Positions 9,479-21,375 of a stretch of DNA of 64,000 bases are shown here, one piece after another. This stretch comes from Aphrocallistes beatrix. Its lineage: Eukaryota; Porifera; Hexactinellida; Sceptrulophora; Aphrocallistidae. Location of the stretch: the NCBI GenBank assembly GCA_963281255.1, contig OY725490.1, positions 5,580,001 through 5,644,000 of the forward strand, written 5' to 3'. The notes beneath the pieces are model-generated. The model did no database searches, was not told the DNA's origin, and saw only the letters and a list, made by a program, of their open reading frames with translations. The translations under genes were made by a program, and so were the position numbers. The first letter of the stretch is position 1. Every line of letters starts with the position of its first letter.

Positions 9479-12400
9479 CAGTGGCGGATCCTTGATTTGT
9501 CAAAGGGGGGGGGCAATGAGCGAACGTAGTGAGCGATTGTATATATAATATAGGGGGGTCTAGGGGTAAACCCCCCAGAAAAAAAATTTCAATCCTAAAC
9601 ACCCAAACCATCTACTGCTATTTATATCACATCGGTAACAACAATGTTAGCTCTAATATATAATAAACGAATGTGTGTATCAAAATAAGTTTAATTGAAT
9701 CAACCAGTAATCCATAAAGGATGGGAATGTTTTTGGTTCATTTCCTAGGACTAACTAGTAATGAAAGGTTCTAATATACTAGGTAATTAATCAACGTAAA
9801 TTGACTACCTAAATATGGATTTAGATTATTTAAGATAAAGGATTCAGGAAAGACATCCTTCTTGGGTAACGATTTGCATATAAATCAATCACAGCATCAT
9901 AGTTCAGAGAAATATCTTTGTGGATGAATAATAAAAGTAGAGCATTAAGTCTATCCTGACCCATCATCGATCGCTTTTGTGTCTTGATATGTTTCAGTGC
10001 TGAATTTGCTCTTTCAGTAGTAGCCACAGTTACTGGTGTTATAGATAAGACATGTAAAATTGTGGCAATATTCGGAAAAGATTTAAGAGAAAAGATAGAT
10101 GAATTTATCTTTTCAGGAAGTGTATTAGAAGCATCTTCAGATATACCGCTCCACAATGTCTTCCATCTCCTCAATTCTTGAGCGACAAGGCCAGGAGACG
10201 GAAGGTCTTCTTTGAAATGATGGATGATACCTGCTTCATCATGGGCTGATATACTGGCAACATGGCTGGGAATAAGCTTCATTCCCAAAAGAGAATTTTC
10301 ACTTAGCTTACTGAATCTCTCAGCAAATTCTTTATTCAGGTGGTCCATAAATGGAACGAAGACAGTTCTTCTCCAATACTCTTCAGGTGTTGTAAAATCC
10401 ATATTATTTCTAAAATTCTGACGTCCACATGTTCTCGGGACTAGCATTCCTTCTAACCCAGCTTTATTAGCCATCTTCACCATTTTTTCATATATGCGCT
10501 TAAATTCTTGCTCTGAATCATTCCTAATCTCTAACAAAATTAATTTTACTATATTTATTTCTTTAAAGGCACAGCATAAATCAATAGTAGAACCTTGTAA
10601 GAGTATGCTAAGTGGTTTTGTATACCCAAATATATATAAATTTACTTGAAATGCGGCAATAAAGCCTGGAGAAGTTATGTTGGAAAGGAGTTCATTTGCT
10701 TCTGTGATATTCTTTCCATCCCAAATGTGATTTCTGTTGTAAGCAATGTGATTGAAGAATGTTTCTCTACCCATCTTGTCTGACACATCGTTTTAAGTTT
10801 AGTCTTTTGTATTACTTCCTCCCCTTTTGTTTTTAACGATTCATTATAATCCATGATGCTTTCTTCCAAATGCCTTTGTCGTTTAGGAGAATACTTGAAG
10901 AATAAACCAATACTTTTCAGAGTACTCATCATGCAGTTTATCTCAGTTACTTTTGCAGTTTTAGATAGGTCAAGATTTAAATCATGGCTGGCACAATGGT
11001 AATAAATTGCTCTTGGAAAATCTCTCTTAAAAAGAGCTGAACAGCCGTTTAGATGACCTGCCATGTTACCGGCTCCATCAAAAGTTTGTGCTCTACAAAG
11101 AGCAGGGTGTAAATTTAGACTTTTTAGTAATTGGATTATGTAATCATAAATGGCTAAACCTGAAATAGATTCACATTCAATAAACTCCACGAATTATTCG
11201 ACAGGAATACCATTCTTCATAAAACGTAATATAACTGCAAGCTGTTCCGAATTAGAAGTATCAGTAACCTCATCCGCTTGTAATCCAAAGTAGTTCGAGG
11301 ATACTTCAGACTGGTTATATATATTTTCAACAATTTTTTGCTGAAAAATTTCTCTTATACAATCTAACAACTCATTTTGTGTTGTTTTGGAGATGTATGT
11401 AAAAAATTTTTGGCACCTGTTTTTAGGTGTTCATCTAAAGCAAAATCTCCAGCATCAATTCTAAAGTTAAGAAGAGCTTTGAAATTGCCTTGATTGGAAC
11501 ATTCAGAAGTTGAATCATCTAGATGGCCACGAAGGGCAATACCTTGTCGACCACAAAATTCAAGAGTTTTATTGAGAAAAATACGATTACGTTGCCATAA
11601 GAGCCGATTTTCAGTAGAAAGGGACAAGTCTATCCTCTGTTGCTTCCCTTCCTTAACTTGTAAAAAAGAAAGGAGCATAGAGTATGAATTTTTGTGATAC
11701 TCTAGTAATGAGTGCTTTTGGAAATCTGCGTGAGCATCTTTATAACACTGGTATGGTTTAGTTATCAATAATTTAGCTCGATGGCATTGTCCTTCGACTG
11801 GAAAGAGAGTACAACTTAAGCAATACAACCCATTGTCATGCTTTGAGTATGCCAAAAAATGAAATTCAATCAACCACTCTCGGTTAAAGTGTCTTTTATA
11901 CGAGCCTCCCTTTATTGTGTTACTATTGTATTGCCTACTAAGATACTTATAAGTTGCTTCTGGGATCCTATTTTGAATTAACTGATATTTTATGTCATCT
12001 GGTAGCCTGGACTTTCCAATAAAACTGGAAATATCAAATAGCGTGGGAGCAAATGGATCAAAATCAACTATGGAATCGGAATTCTGAGAATCAAAACCTG
12101 GCAATATGTCACCCTCCATCAATCTGGACTGCTTCTCAAAGAATGGAGTATCAAATAAACTCTTTTGGTGGCGTTTCATTTCGAATAAGCTAATATACAA
12201 AGGCTTGCTAATGGGGAACATATTAAAGAAATGTCATTTTATACGATAGTGTCAAAGTGATTATTTATAAGTATTATATTTGGCTCCGCATAAAAGTGAC
12301 TCATTTGTACCAGATTTAGGGTGCAATTTAGCAACCAGAGAATAAATTAATTACCAGTCTCCTCAATTAAGAGACTTTGAGTATACTAGTACCACATTAC

Positions 12401-12568
12401 GATAGCCAATCGTGTATACGAATACATAGTATATGTATAGTGTATACTGCATTATTCACTACAGTATACATAAACAAACCAATAATGTCTAAGATTTTTC
12501 GAACACCTATTCCTAGAAAAGGGGGGGGGGGCAATTGCCCCCATTGCCCCCACCTAGATCCGCCACTG
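9479..12568 (-). mobile_element. hAT element with TTF-finger/DUF4371 transposase
   Basis: A 3.09 kb element with ends cagtggcggatccttgattt and, inverted, cagtggcggatctaggtggg, each followed by a G-rich run. Transposase is on the minus strand in three overlapping frames, 11364-12221, 10675-11190 and 9830-10786. It interrupts an integrase exon, so it is younger than that relic. The flanking direct repeat is only 5 bp, shorter than the usual 8 bp for hAT. Confidence 0.88.
9830..12221 (-). pseudogene. hAT (ZMYM1/P52rIPK-like) transposase, lightly damaged
   Basis: Reading on the minus strand from ATG at 12221. A TTF-type zinc finger region (FNREWLIEFHFLAYSKHDNG, then LYCLSCTLFPV) is followed by a DUF4371 part (EFCGRQGIALRGHLDDS). 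Then come the central block with CQTRWVEKHSSI and the C-terminal dimerisation domain (SITPVTVATTERANSALKHI, with MMGQDRLNALLLL). The proteins of this group run about 600-800 aa, close to the span here. I see a frameshift near 11390, an in-frame stop near 11193 and a frameshift near 10750. The rest is open, so this is a fairly recent copy. Confidence 0.85.
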
Positions 12569-14031
12569 CAGTAGTGGAGCGATCGTCAACATTCAGTCCA
12601 TTATGGAATTGTTTGAATTCCTATGAATAAATAATTGACCGTATTTACTCGAATAATTACCCCACGAAAGAGGTGGCTAAAAATGTATTAAGCCCTCTTA
12701 GAATGAAGATTTATAGCTAATTATTGCTTCTCTCCACTAATCGAATAACTTGATTGATTAAATTTATTACCCAAAATATGTAATACTTCTCTATCAGGAA
12801 AGAGGGTAAAAATAATAATCGCCCCAGCTAAAATTCGAGTAAATACGGTATACGCGTATTCTAAAAAAGCAAAGATTGTACCGATTTTTTTGATTTGGCG
12901 AGAAAAGAGGTTTTACTAACTGCTATCAATATATAGACTCACCTTACTCGTGAATTCTCCACCCTGATCATGCTGTATAATAGCAGGGACACCAAAAATG
13001 AGATAAATATCAGTCAGAACATCAATTACTGATTGTGTTGTCTTTGTAAATAAAGGTCGAGCAACGAACTAATGTATGTTTCTGGCCTTGGGAATTAGTT
13101 GGTAGATCATTCACTAGGTCTACCCCTATGTGATGCCAAGAGAGTCTGGGAGCTGGGATAGGTTGCAATTTAAGCTTGCTTTTTGGTAGATTAGATGTAG
13201 CCATTTGACAGGAGCGACAACTATTAATCTACAAATAAATTCAAAATACAGTTGATACCAGTTAAAAGAATACCGGATATAAGGTGCCGAACTTTTGCGA
13301 ATTATTGACCAATTTAGGAGAGTTTAGTGGGCTCAGACATAATTTTTTTATTGTGTCTATGGACTATCTTTGAATCCAGAGATGCTCGAGCCAACCCACC
13401 CCCTGGGTTCGGCGCCGATAGATATAAGAACCATATCCAACGAAACGGATCAATTATATCTTTTAGTAATATACTTGGTTATAAGAACTTTTTTAACAAA
13501 ATGACCATTGATAGAGAGAAAAGTGTTACTTGAGACATCCTCCAATGTTCAAAAAGTTTTGACTTAATTGCATTTGACTTTTCTTGAAATAAGAAAACGC
13601 AGGTTTCTACATTCCAAACACCATAGAATAGTTTGATATAGTTCAGGCACTGTCATAGTCAAGGATTAATACCTACTTAGCCAGTACTGATATAAGAACA
13701 TTTTCTCGACTTCCAGTGATGTTTGTATAACCGGTATCAACTGTAGATTTAATTCGTGTTTGAAAATATAAGATTATGAGAACTTACATATTTGCGAATA
13801 TCATTTTGCCTTCCTCTCCACACGTAGTCTTTCATGATCATATCGGTGGTAGCATTAATTCCACAATCTTCCGGATCATGATACTGTTTGAGGATATTCG
13901 GCACCTCATCTGATGTTGGACAACGTAGTAACCGATTTCTTCCATTTGATTTATGAATCTAATAGAGATATTCAAGAATTAAAGGGGAATAAAATAGCTG
14001 ATAAATATTGACACTATGATACGCATAATAT

Positions 14032-14223
14032 TTAGATAACCTTGAATAACTTCTCCCCTTCACCAATCTTATAAGAAGAAGCCCGCGTCTTCCAAGTCTG
14101 TCGAGCAGATTTTGAGGCCAAATCTTTGGGAATAATTCTATTCTTTAAGAATTGGAAAATGTTATTATAATCCAAAATATCCATACTAATAATATTAAGG
14201 GAAAAGATATAGAAATTATTCAA
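14032..14223 (-). pseudogene. Integrase relic, N-terminal part
   Basis: Minus-strand open stretch with the character of the region before the HHCC finger in gypsy/Ginger integrases (basic, with KTRASSYKIGEGEKLFKVI). It is followed by a possible splice donor. It is part of the integrase relic described at 8193-14190. Confidence 0.45.
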
Positions 14224-14474
14224 TAGTAAATCGATATAATAAAATTAATAAGACATTATGATAATATCCGACGTCATTTCCAGCATATTTTATCGAATGA
14301 ACTTTATTTTCCTGAAATACATGTGAATACTAATAAAATGTAGTTGTGTAATAGAAAGTATAAAGTGTGAAGCCATAACAAAGATGGTAAGTAAACCGTC
14401 ATGGCTGGAATATATCCCTGGTCCATGTAATAGAGGTAAGTAAATGGTCATGATGAGTAAACCGTCATACAACA

Positions 14475-14502
14475 TCCTTACTATTAAAACTCGATTGTTA
14501 TT

Positions 14503-14535
<33 letters not shown>

Positions 14536-15029
14536 GTAACGAATTGATTGAAGAAACTGCCGGGCTCAGAAAGCTGATTTTTGGCATGTGGGAGTCTTTT
14601 GGCTATGGCTCCAGTAAGTTCTGAGTTCAGAGCAAAATGTCGACTCATCATGGAATTATGACGTCATTGTCACATTTTTAAAAGTTAAGCAACACAGTTA
14701 TTCGGGCATAACTCAGCCATTATAGGAGATAGAAGGCTGAAATTTTAATGGAATCTGTGTACTAACATACCTCACATATGATGCAACTATTATCAAAAAA
14801 TAATGACTCATCACTTTGTTATGACGTCATCATTACGCATCAAAAATTTTAAATTTGATAAATTTGGTGATTTTTCGAGTGATATCGATTAGCACAGTAG
14901 GACAGACATATTTAGAGATGTTATCTCCCTTATAATTAACCAATGTGACTCCAGGCGACCGAAGGGAGCCTCCGGCGGACACAAAGTGTCCGCCAGCCGC
15001 GCAGCACAAGCAAGCGCGAAGCGCGCTTG
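14475..15029 (+). mobile_element. TCCTT-family copy 5, full length
   Basis: 555 bp from TCCTTACTATTAAAACTCGA (A before it) through a 30-bp TA tract and the body to gcgcgcttg (T after it). A second body follows directly (copy 6). One of the best-preserved copies. Confidence 0.9.
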
Positions 15030-15048
15030 TATATATATATATATATAT

Positions 15049-15544
15049 CTGTAACGAATTGATTGAAGAAACTGCCGGGCGCAGAAGGCTGATTTTTGGC
15101 ATGTGGGAGTCTTTTGGCTATGGCTCCAGTAAGTTCTGAGTTCAGAGCAAAATGTCGACTCATCATGGAATTATGACGTCATTGTCACATTTTTAAATGT
15201 TAAGCAACACAGTTATTCGGGCATAACTCAGCCATTATAGGAGATAGAAGGCTGAAATTTTAATAGAATCTGTATACTAACATACCTCACATATGATGCG
15301 ACTGTCATCAAAAAATGATGACTCATCACGTTGTTATGACGTCATCATTACGCATCAAAAAATTTTTAAATTGACAAATTTGGTGATTTTTCGAGTGAAA
15401 TCGGTTTTAACACTAAGATGGACATATTTAGGGATGTTATCTCCCTTATAATTAACCAATGTCACCTCCAGGCGACCGAAGGGAGCCTCCGGCGGACACA
15501 AAGTGTCCGCCAGCCGCGCAGCGCAAGCAAGCGAAGCGCGCTTG
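15049..15544 (+). mobile_element. TCCTT-family copy 6, tandem to copy 5
   Basis: A body joined to copy 5 through an (AT)n tract, ending gcgcgcttg followed by T. It is very similar to copy 5 along its length, including paired TGACTCA/ATGACGTCAT sites and the perfect ggcggacac-aaa-gtgtccgcc hairpin. Confidence 0.9.
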
Positions 15545-16830
15545 TTACTGTTATATTGGCTTCATGATACGATTTAATAATATACATGCATACATTATTT
15601 TTAGTTTACCTACTATACTACGTATGTATAGTGCCTAACTTCTGAAATGACTGCCTCCCTATATTTTTTTCTTCATACCGGATTAATTCGGGAATACCAT
15701 TAGTCTGAAAACAATGAACTTTGGACAGATGGTGTAGAGTGTTTATGGGTAGACGAAATTATTATGCGATTTTTAATCACTTTGTGACACATTGAGACAC
15801 CTTTTAAAGTCCAGACATGCTATAACTCAGAATCCATGAATGGAACCTTATTATTTTTCGACGCATACAATAGTCAATTTTAATACCTTGTACAGTTGCA
15901 GAATTTCTTTATAACGCTCCATTTTTTGCAATCTTGATTTTAAAGTTAACCCACGCTTGCCACAGGAATGTGTTGCGTCATTTCCGGTTTAAGCCATTTT
16001 CAATGGGGAAGCCATACAAATTTGGGGTTACTACTATAAATAGAAAAATCCCAAGTGCATTCAAGGATTAAAATTAATTATTCATTTAACAGATTTGTAT
16101 ATTGCTTGTTCATTAAAAAATATATTTTTGACTGAAAAGTTTCATCATTTTGACAATTTCCTAATTATACGCTGATAATTAATTCATCATTTAAGAATTT
16201 TGTATTTGGTCTAAAATAGAGTTTATTTGTTTACATTTTTACCTTTATTTGTAACTTTTCATTTCAATATATACTATATGTATATTCTGAAAAGGTTTAG
16301 ATATTAGTTGGGGCGGGATAGCAAAAAATTTGTACATTATTTGATATAAGCTTGAAAATTGGCACAAAGATAGATAAATATGTTCTAAAATGATTTGAAA
16401 AAGACAATAACAGGTGCCGAGAATGGTTCTTTTCTTTAGGGGGAGGAGGGTACAGCAGTAAAAAGGGTATCCCGACAAAAAGTGTTTAGCGAACTACGAT
16501 TTCGAACACGACATCTACTTGACCCATCAAAGTTAGTGAGTCCGATTATCCCTCTCTCAGATATAGTGCACCATACAGTGACCTTTGGTGAATGGAGGGG
16601 TTTGGTAGCCCCAAGACCAGGTCTCTGGAACCCCAGAATCATGGGTTTATCTAGGATTTTCCAATCCGGCACTTTTTTGGAGGTGATAAAAGTTACATGT
16701 CACCCAAACAGTGGTTTATCTTGTAATTGCAGGGGTGATAGCAACCCGACGCCAAAATCGAATCACACTGCAAGCACCTTGGCTCCTCGGACGATACCAG
16801 GCTGGCACCTATAAGTGCTGACCGAGCACC
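15545..16830. other. Non-coding stretch with short dispersed repeats
   Basis: No gene accepted. About 15970-16028 repeats the aatgtgttgcgtcatttccg segment of 5165-5222. About 16325-16470 (gatataagcttgaaaattgg ... gggggaggagg) is related to the repeat at 25200-25500 and, inverted, at 31500-31880. Confidence 0.4.
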
Positions 16831-17345
16831 TAGATAAACCCCTGCCCAGAATGTGTTATTTTTGCTATTGACTTGCTCACTGAGGTGACAATGAGCATCA
16901 TCTGAGGTCCATAGAAGGACTTGTTTCTGCGACCTGATGTTTGATTTGGGTTAGTAAAATCATTTGCCACTCAAACCTGGTCTTCTTGTGTTTGTTTGAT
17001 AATGTCTGGTGTATGGTGATATAGTAGGCGAACAAGTGAAGCTCTTACTTCATGCACCTCATTAAGCTTGTTGGAGAGATCTCCAGTTCCTGAGATCTCT
17101 TTCTTGTTGATAGATTGAGTGAATCTTGGACAGATTTTGAATTTTGTTACAGAAGGCCTCATCTAGTATACCTTTACTCCCCGAGTGACTCTTGTGATCT
17201 GAAGCTTTGGTTTTAAGGTTTCTAACAGTACCCTCTTCCCCAAATTTCTTTACCCACTTGTAAATAAGGGATTTGTAGGCAGATCTCTGTTTGGAAATCG
17301 TGTCCGAATATCCTCGATTAGTACAGTAGAACTCGGATAATACCC
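16830..17345 (-). pseudogene. Mariner-type transposase remnant
   Basis: Minus strand. An N-terminal helix-turn-helix part at about 17225-17330 reads SDTISKQRSAYKSLIYKWVK, then KFGEEGTVRNL. A catalytic part at about 16850-16930 reads LLWTSDDAHCHLSEQVNSKN, then NTFW, matching the second-Asp region of IS630/mariner enzymes that have FTSDEAHFDL-like motifs (compare 52436-52669). The stretch between them is degenerate and much shorter than in an intact enzyme. No ends were identified. Confidence 0.65.
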
Positions 17346-18870
17346 TTCCGGGAAGCGGAAACTATCCGTAAGCACGCACTAACCGAGTTGATATTACTTA
17401 GGGATCTATACCTATATATTAAATGAATTTTAGTTCAGAGAAATGAGTATGTGCTATGCCGACTCAACTTTGAAATGACTGAGAAATCTACGAATGTATT
17501 AAAATTGCAAATTAGAGTGAGCTTTTATGTTTCACGTACAGCATTGGGGGCAAAAAACTCATCCAGGGTTCGTTTCATATTAATGACTATGAAATTAATG
17601 CACCAATCTAATAGGTGATTTCATATATCACCCAGTAGCAAATTTGTTTCTTGTACAAATGAAATTATGACAATTCCATTGGATGTAATCACTCTGGTCA
17701 GCTCAGAACAATTCTATCTCTAACATATGGATTGATCAATACAAATATGGAGAGAATATTAAATTAATATGTTACTGTCACTGAATCACTAGGAAAATCA
17801 CCATGCTGGTTGCATAGCTGCTACTCCAAACACAATTATGTGAGTGTATGTGACCAATCATTGGAGGACAAAATAATCTCACCGATTACAGTTTTCGAAG
17901 GTTGGCATCTCTGTAATTAAAGGCGAGTGACTATGGTTAGTGAGAGTTTGGACGACAGAAGCACCTTAACAATGCCGCTAAGTTCGCTGTGGTGGTACAG
18001 TGTACAATAAGGTACATGTTACATGGGGGCACAGTATAATATTTTCTCCTCCCGTTCAGGGTGCACCCCCTTTCAAAAGAAAATAAGTGGCAATCCTTCG
18101 GAAAAAATGGTTCTTCCCTCCCCTTCGTGTAAGAAGGGCGCCCTCGACCGAACAAAAGGGTAGCTGTCAAATATGGCGCCCTCCCTCACAATCTAGATCA
18201 GGGGATTGCCTCCCCTATCCCATAGTGAAGATGTTTGAAGCTTGCAATTAACACACCCCGTCAGCATTGTATAATTACTGGACTGTTAACCGAATTAATA
18301 ATTGACTTCAAAGTTCTGACATAAATTTGAAATGATTATACTCAGAATATTGGGTTATGCGAACAAAATTTCCCTAAATTTTATTTAAAAAATATTTAAA
18401 AAGAGGAGCACGTATCCGTTTGCCTCCCGCCTCACCTAAATCAGTCACTGAATATGTTCAACAAGAGTAAAAGCATAGTAAACTACCAAGTGTGGAATTT
18501 ACTCCTTGATACCAGATGATCTTTTAACAAAAGAGATATATTAGGTATTGTTATGTACTACGAATAACAGATATCTTTAAAAATTGGAGTGGCTCTAGTC
18601 CCACCTGCACCCACCTGCGATGGGGTCAACGTCTGCTTCTGCAATATCCTTCAGAAATTCATAAAATCCTTGAAAATGCTTGAAATTGTCTCATGATTCC
18701 ACAATGAGCACATGAAAAATGCTTTGGTTTTGGTTGTTTTGTAGACCAATATTTGCAGATGATCAATATGATCTGCAGGTTCTTATATTAATATCAAAAA
18801 TATATTACGTGGTCGCTAGGTCTTTCAAGATCAATTGGATTTAGATGCTGTGGCGGATATGGCGACTTGC
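17346..18870. other. Non-coding stretch
   Basis: No gene seen. At 17331-17390, tacagtagaactcggataat looks like one terminus of another Tigger/pogo-type element without a visible partner. Confidence 0.35.
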
Positions 18871-18872
18871 GA

Positions 18873-19055
18873 ACAGTATGTGTCCGCCGGAGGCACCCTT
18901 TGGCGCCTGGGCTCACATATATTAATCATAAGGGAGATAACATATCTAACTATGTCTGTCTTATTGTTAAAATCGATATAACTCGAAAAATCCTAAAATT
19001 CGTCAATTTATAAATATTTGTTGCATAATAATGCCGTCATTGCGGAGTGATATAT
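18873..19055 (-). mobile_element. TCCTT-family partial copy (3' half)
   Basis: Minus-oriented remnant with tgtgtccgccggaggcaccc, the 'cataagggagataacat' block and the start of the 'gcataataatgccgtcattg' block, then lost. Confidence 0.7.
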
Positions 19056-19089
19056 CGTATGTATTTAAATGCTAGGATTTTTGTTTGTT

Positions 19090-19215
19090 TGTTTATTTGT
19101 CCGAATTGATTGAGGAATTGAGAAGTCATAGAGATGTGAAAATTGGCATGTAGGTGTCAAATGATATGACTACGATTAAGTTCTAAGATCTAAGCGAAAT
19201 TCTAAGCGAAAAAAA
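19090..19215 (+). mobile_element. Old relative of the TCCTT-family body
   Basis: cgaattgattgaggaattga, then ggcatgtaggtgtcaaatga and gttctaagatctaagcgaaa follow the order of the young 5' body but are strongly diverged. A sister remnant lies at 3912-4030. Confidence 0.55.
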
Positions 19216-21375
19216 TGGAAAACAATTTTTACACCTTTTCTTTATTATATCTTAAAGATCAATTACAATTTACCTACACTGTCTTGACAAAAGTATTCGT
19301 ACATCCTAATAGTTTCCATCCAAATTCCAAATTGTTATACATAATACTAACATTTGTGAAGTTAAAAAATATATGATCAGTTAACAATTACACTAAATCT
19401 AGCTCTAAATTCGGTTACTCGCATTTAAATTACTCACTTTCAAAGCGTTCAACATAATTACTCGACTTCAAGATTTAATAATTTCAGCATATGCTAGCCT
19501 ATGCCTGTTACATTTATCACTGTATATGATTGGCATTGGTGGTACGAGGCGGTACAGTAAAATGTTCAGCCTTGGGGGAGAGTAATCGAGTTGAAAGATT
19601 AAAAAGTGTTTAATTCGAATTTGGGTCTAAATTAAGCGTATCTCCTACTTAGATTCATGAATTAAATGCATGAACAGATTAGTATTATAATTATTTGTTT
19701 ACAAAATTTGGGGTGTGGGAATCCTTTTGTCCAGGCAGTGTAGTTAATGATAATCATACTATTAGAGTAAACTCCGCTTAATTAATTTACCCTGATACAT
19801 ATTCAAGCTAAGAGATGTTAATTCAAAAGATATTCAGTTAACATGTTAATAATTGGGTCATTTCTACCCAGACCAAAGTGATTCAATTATTAATATGCGG
19901 AGTTTCCAGAAGTATTTGATAGGCTATGCTTCAAATTCCCTTTCCTATAATCAAATTACTCGTATTATTTTGTTCAGATATCCTAGCTTGTCATAATTAG
20001 GCTGTAGCAAGTACTTTTAGCAGTTTTTTTTTGTTTGCTTTTGCTTCTTTATGGAAACTGAACATAAATTGGTGCATTGCAGAAATGTTTCTGGAAACAG
20101 GAACGCAGTTTTTATTGTAATGGATTCAGAGTGACTTTTCAGTCACATTTCTTTGAAGAATTTCGTAGAGGAATCATTATATTTGATTAGGTGACATTAT
20201 TTACTTTGAACCTCAAAGTAAATCCCACTTCTGAAAATTAAAATCCAGAATAACATACATGGTGACAGATAAGTTCTGTAATTCTAATTTTTTCAATGAT
20301 TTTGAAAGTTTTTTCGAGTCTAAGATCGAGAACTGTGTTTTATATGGTGAGTCATGTGAAGCAAAAATGTTCCTGGCACGCAACGAAAATCCGTAATGAT
20401 GACCACTGTTTCTATAAAAAATTTTTTATAATCGATGTTCCATGACGATTTAGCTCCAGATCCATTGAATTCATTCATTATCAGACTTGAGAGAAGGTTA
20501 TTTATTCCCGAGTTTAAATTAGCTACATTTTGCAAAATCACCCAAATGGCTGTTTTTCATGTCTCCTAAAATTATTATCTAAAATATTCCCATAAGACTT
20601 TATATTGTGGATTATTGTTACGTTCAATGTCGGGATGAACTCTAAGGATTCATATCTTCTTATCTCTTTTGCAGCCGAATCCTTCCTTGGAGATGACAAC
20701 ATAGTCTATAACGTGCTTAACTGTCTGAAGTCCACTATACTTGCCTTGCTGTTTTGTATTAGAAAGATGCCTGATTTGGGCATGTTCGTAAATAGAGTCT
20801 TATCGCCCTGGTTAGTAATTGTACAGAGAGTAGATAGATTTATATATTAGAAAAGATTTGCACCATTTTGTAAAATTTTGGATTTTTTCATCGAGGATCT
20901 TTCCAGTTTAATATTTACCTTACTTTACTCGGTCATTGTAATTTACGTTTGAATTATTTTTAAATCATTAGTCGAATAAATATTTTATAACTTAAGTTAA
21001 GTTTTTGATAGTGGTTTATCTCATTAGATCAAACGTTAAGGCCTCGTTGTTACGATAAGACTTTAAATTGTACTTATAACACATCAAAATTGGGTAATTG
21101 TATACCATTTATATCCCTTTGTGGACAAATTGACGACTAGCATAGGTGCTATTTTTATGCTATGTGGTTGTAAAACAATCAAACTCTATTCTGCATTGTT
21201 AATAACTGTATGTTGGTCATGGAAACTCATTTTTTATCGCATTCCTAGTCCATATTTCCATTCCGCCATCGGCTCTATAGTAGAAAAGGTTATGCTCAGT
21301 CCTACATCATTTAACCCATCCGAACCCTGCTAAAATTTTCCCATTAAACTTTGGTTATGATTCTCTTTTGTTTAG
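19216..21375. other. Presumed upstream intron of the kinase gene
   Basis: About 2.1 kb of AT-rich sequence where I find no ankyrin or SH2 exon. The preceding kinase exons must lie outside the window or in parts I cannot recognise. The final bases before 21376 are a pyrimidine-rich acceptor, ttctcttttgtttag. At 19761-19915 there is a weak inverted pair (taaactccgcttaat / tatgcggagttt) resembling the pogo-like MITEs. Confidence 0.5.

Larger units (their letters stand above)
8193..14190 (-). mobile_element. Spliced integrase relic (Ty3/gypsy-like or Ginger type), split by a hAT
   Basis: Minus-strand exon-like parts of an integrase, in order: an N-terminal part (about 14032-14190), an HHCC-type zinc region in two parts (about 13793-13960 and 13022-13230), catalytic-core parts (about 12945-13020, then one split by a hAT at 9479-12568, then about 9204-9416), and C-terminal parts (about 8720-8935 and 8193-8320). 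Several parts have GT and AG at their edges, which gypsy elements normally lack but Ginger DNA transposons and the GIN genes derived from them may show. No LTRs or gag/RT parts were seen. It is broken and looks old. It may equally be a decayed domesticated gene. Confidence 0.6.

Noticed and set aside
16482-16814. 110-codon + strand open frame
   Set aside because: No recognisable domain and no splice context. It adjoins a minus-strand mariner remnant and overlaps other frames on the opposite strand.
20605-20850. 81-codon frame upstream of the kinase exon as a possible earlier exon
   Set aside because: No ankyrin or SH2 features and no convincing splice sites.
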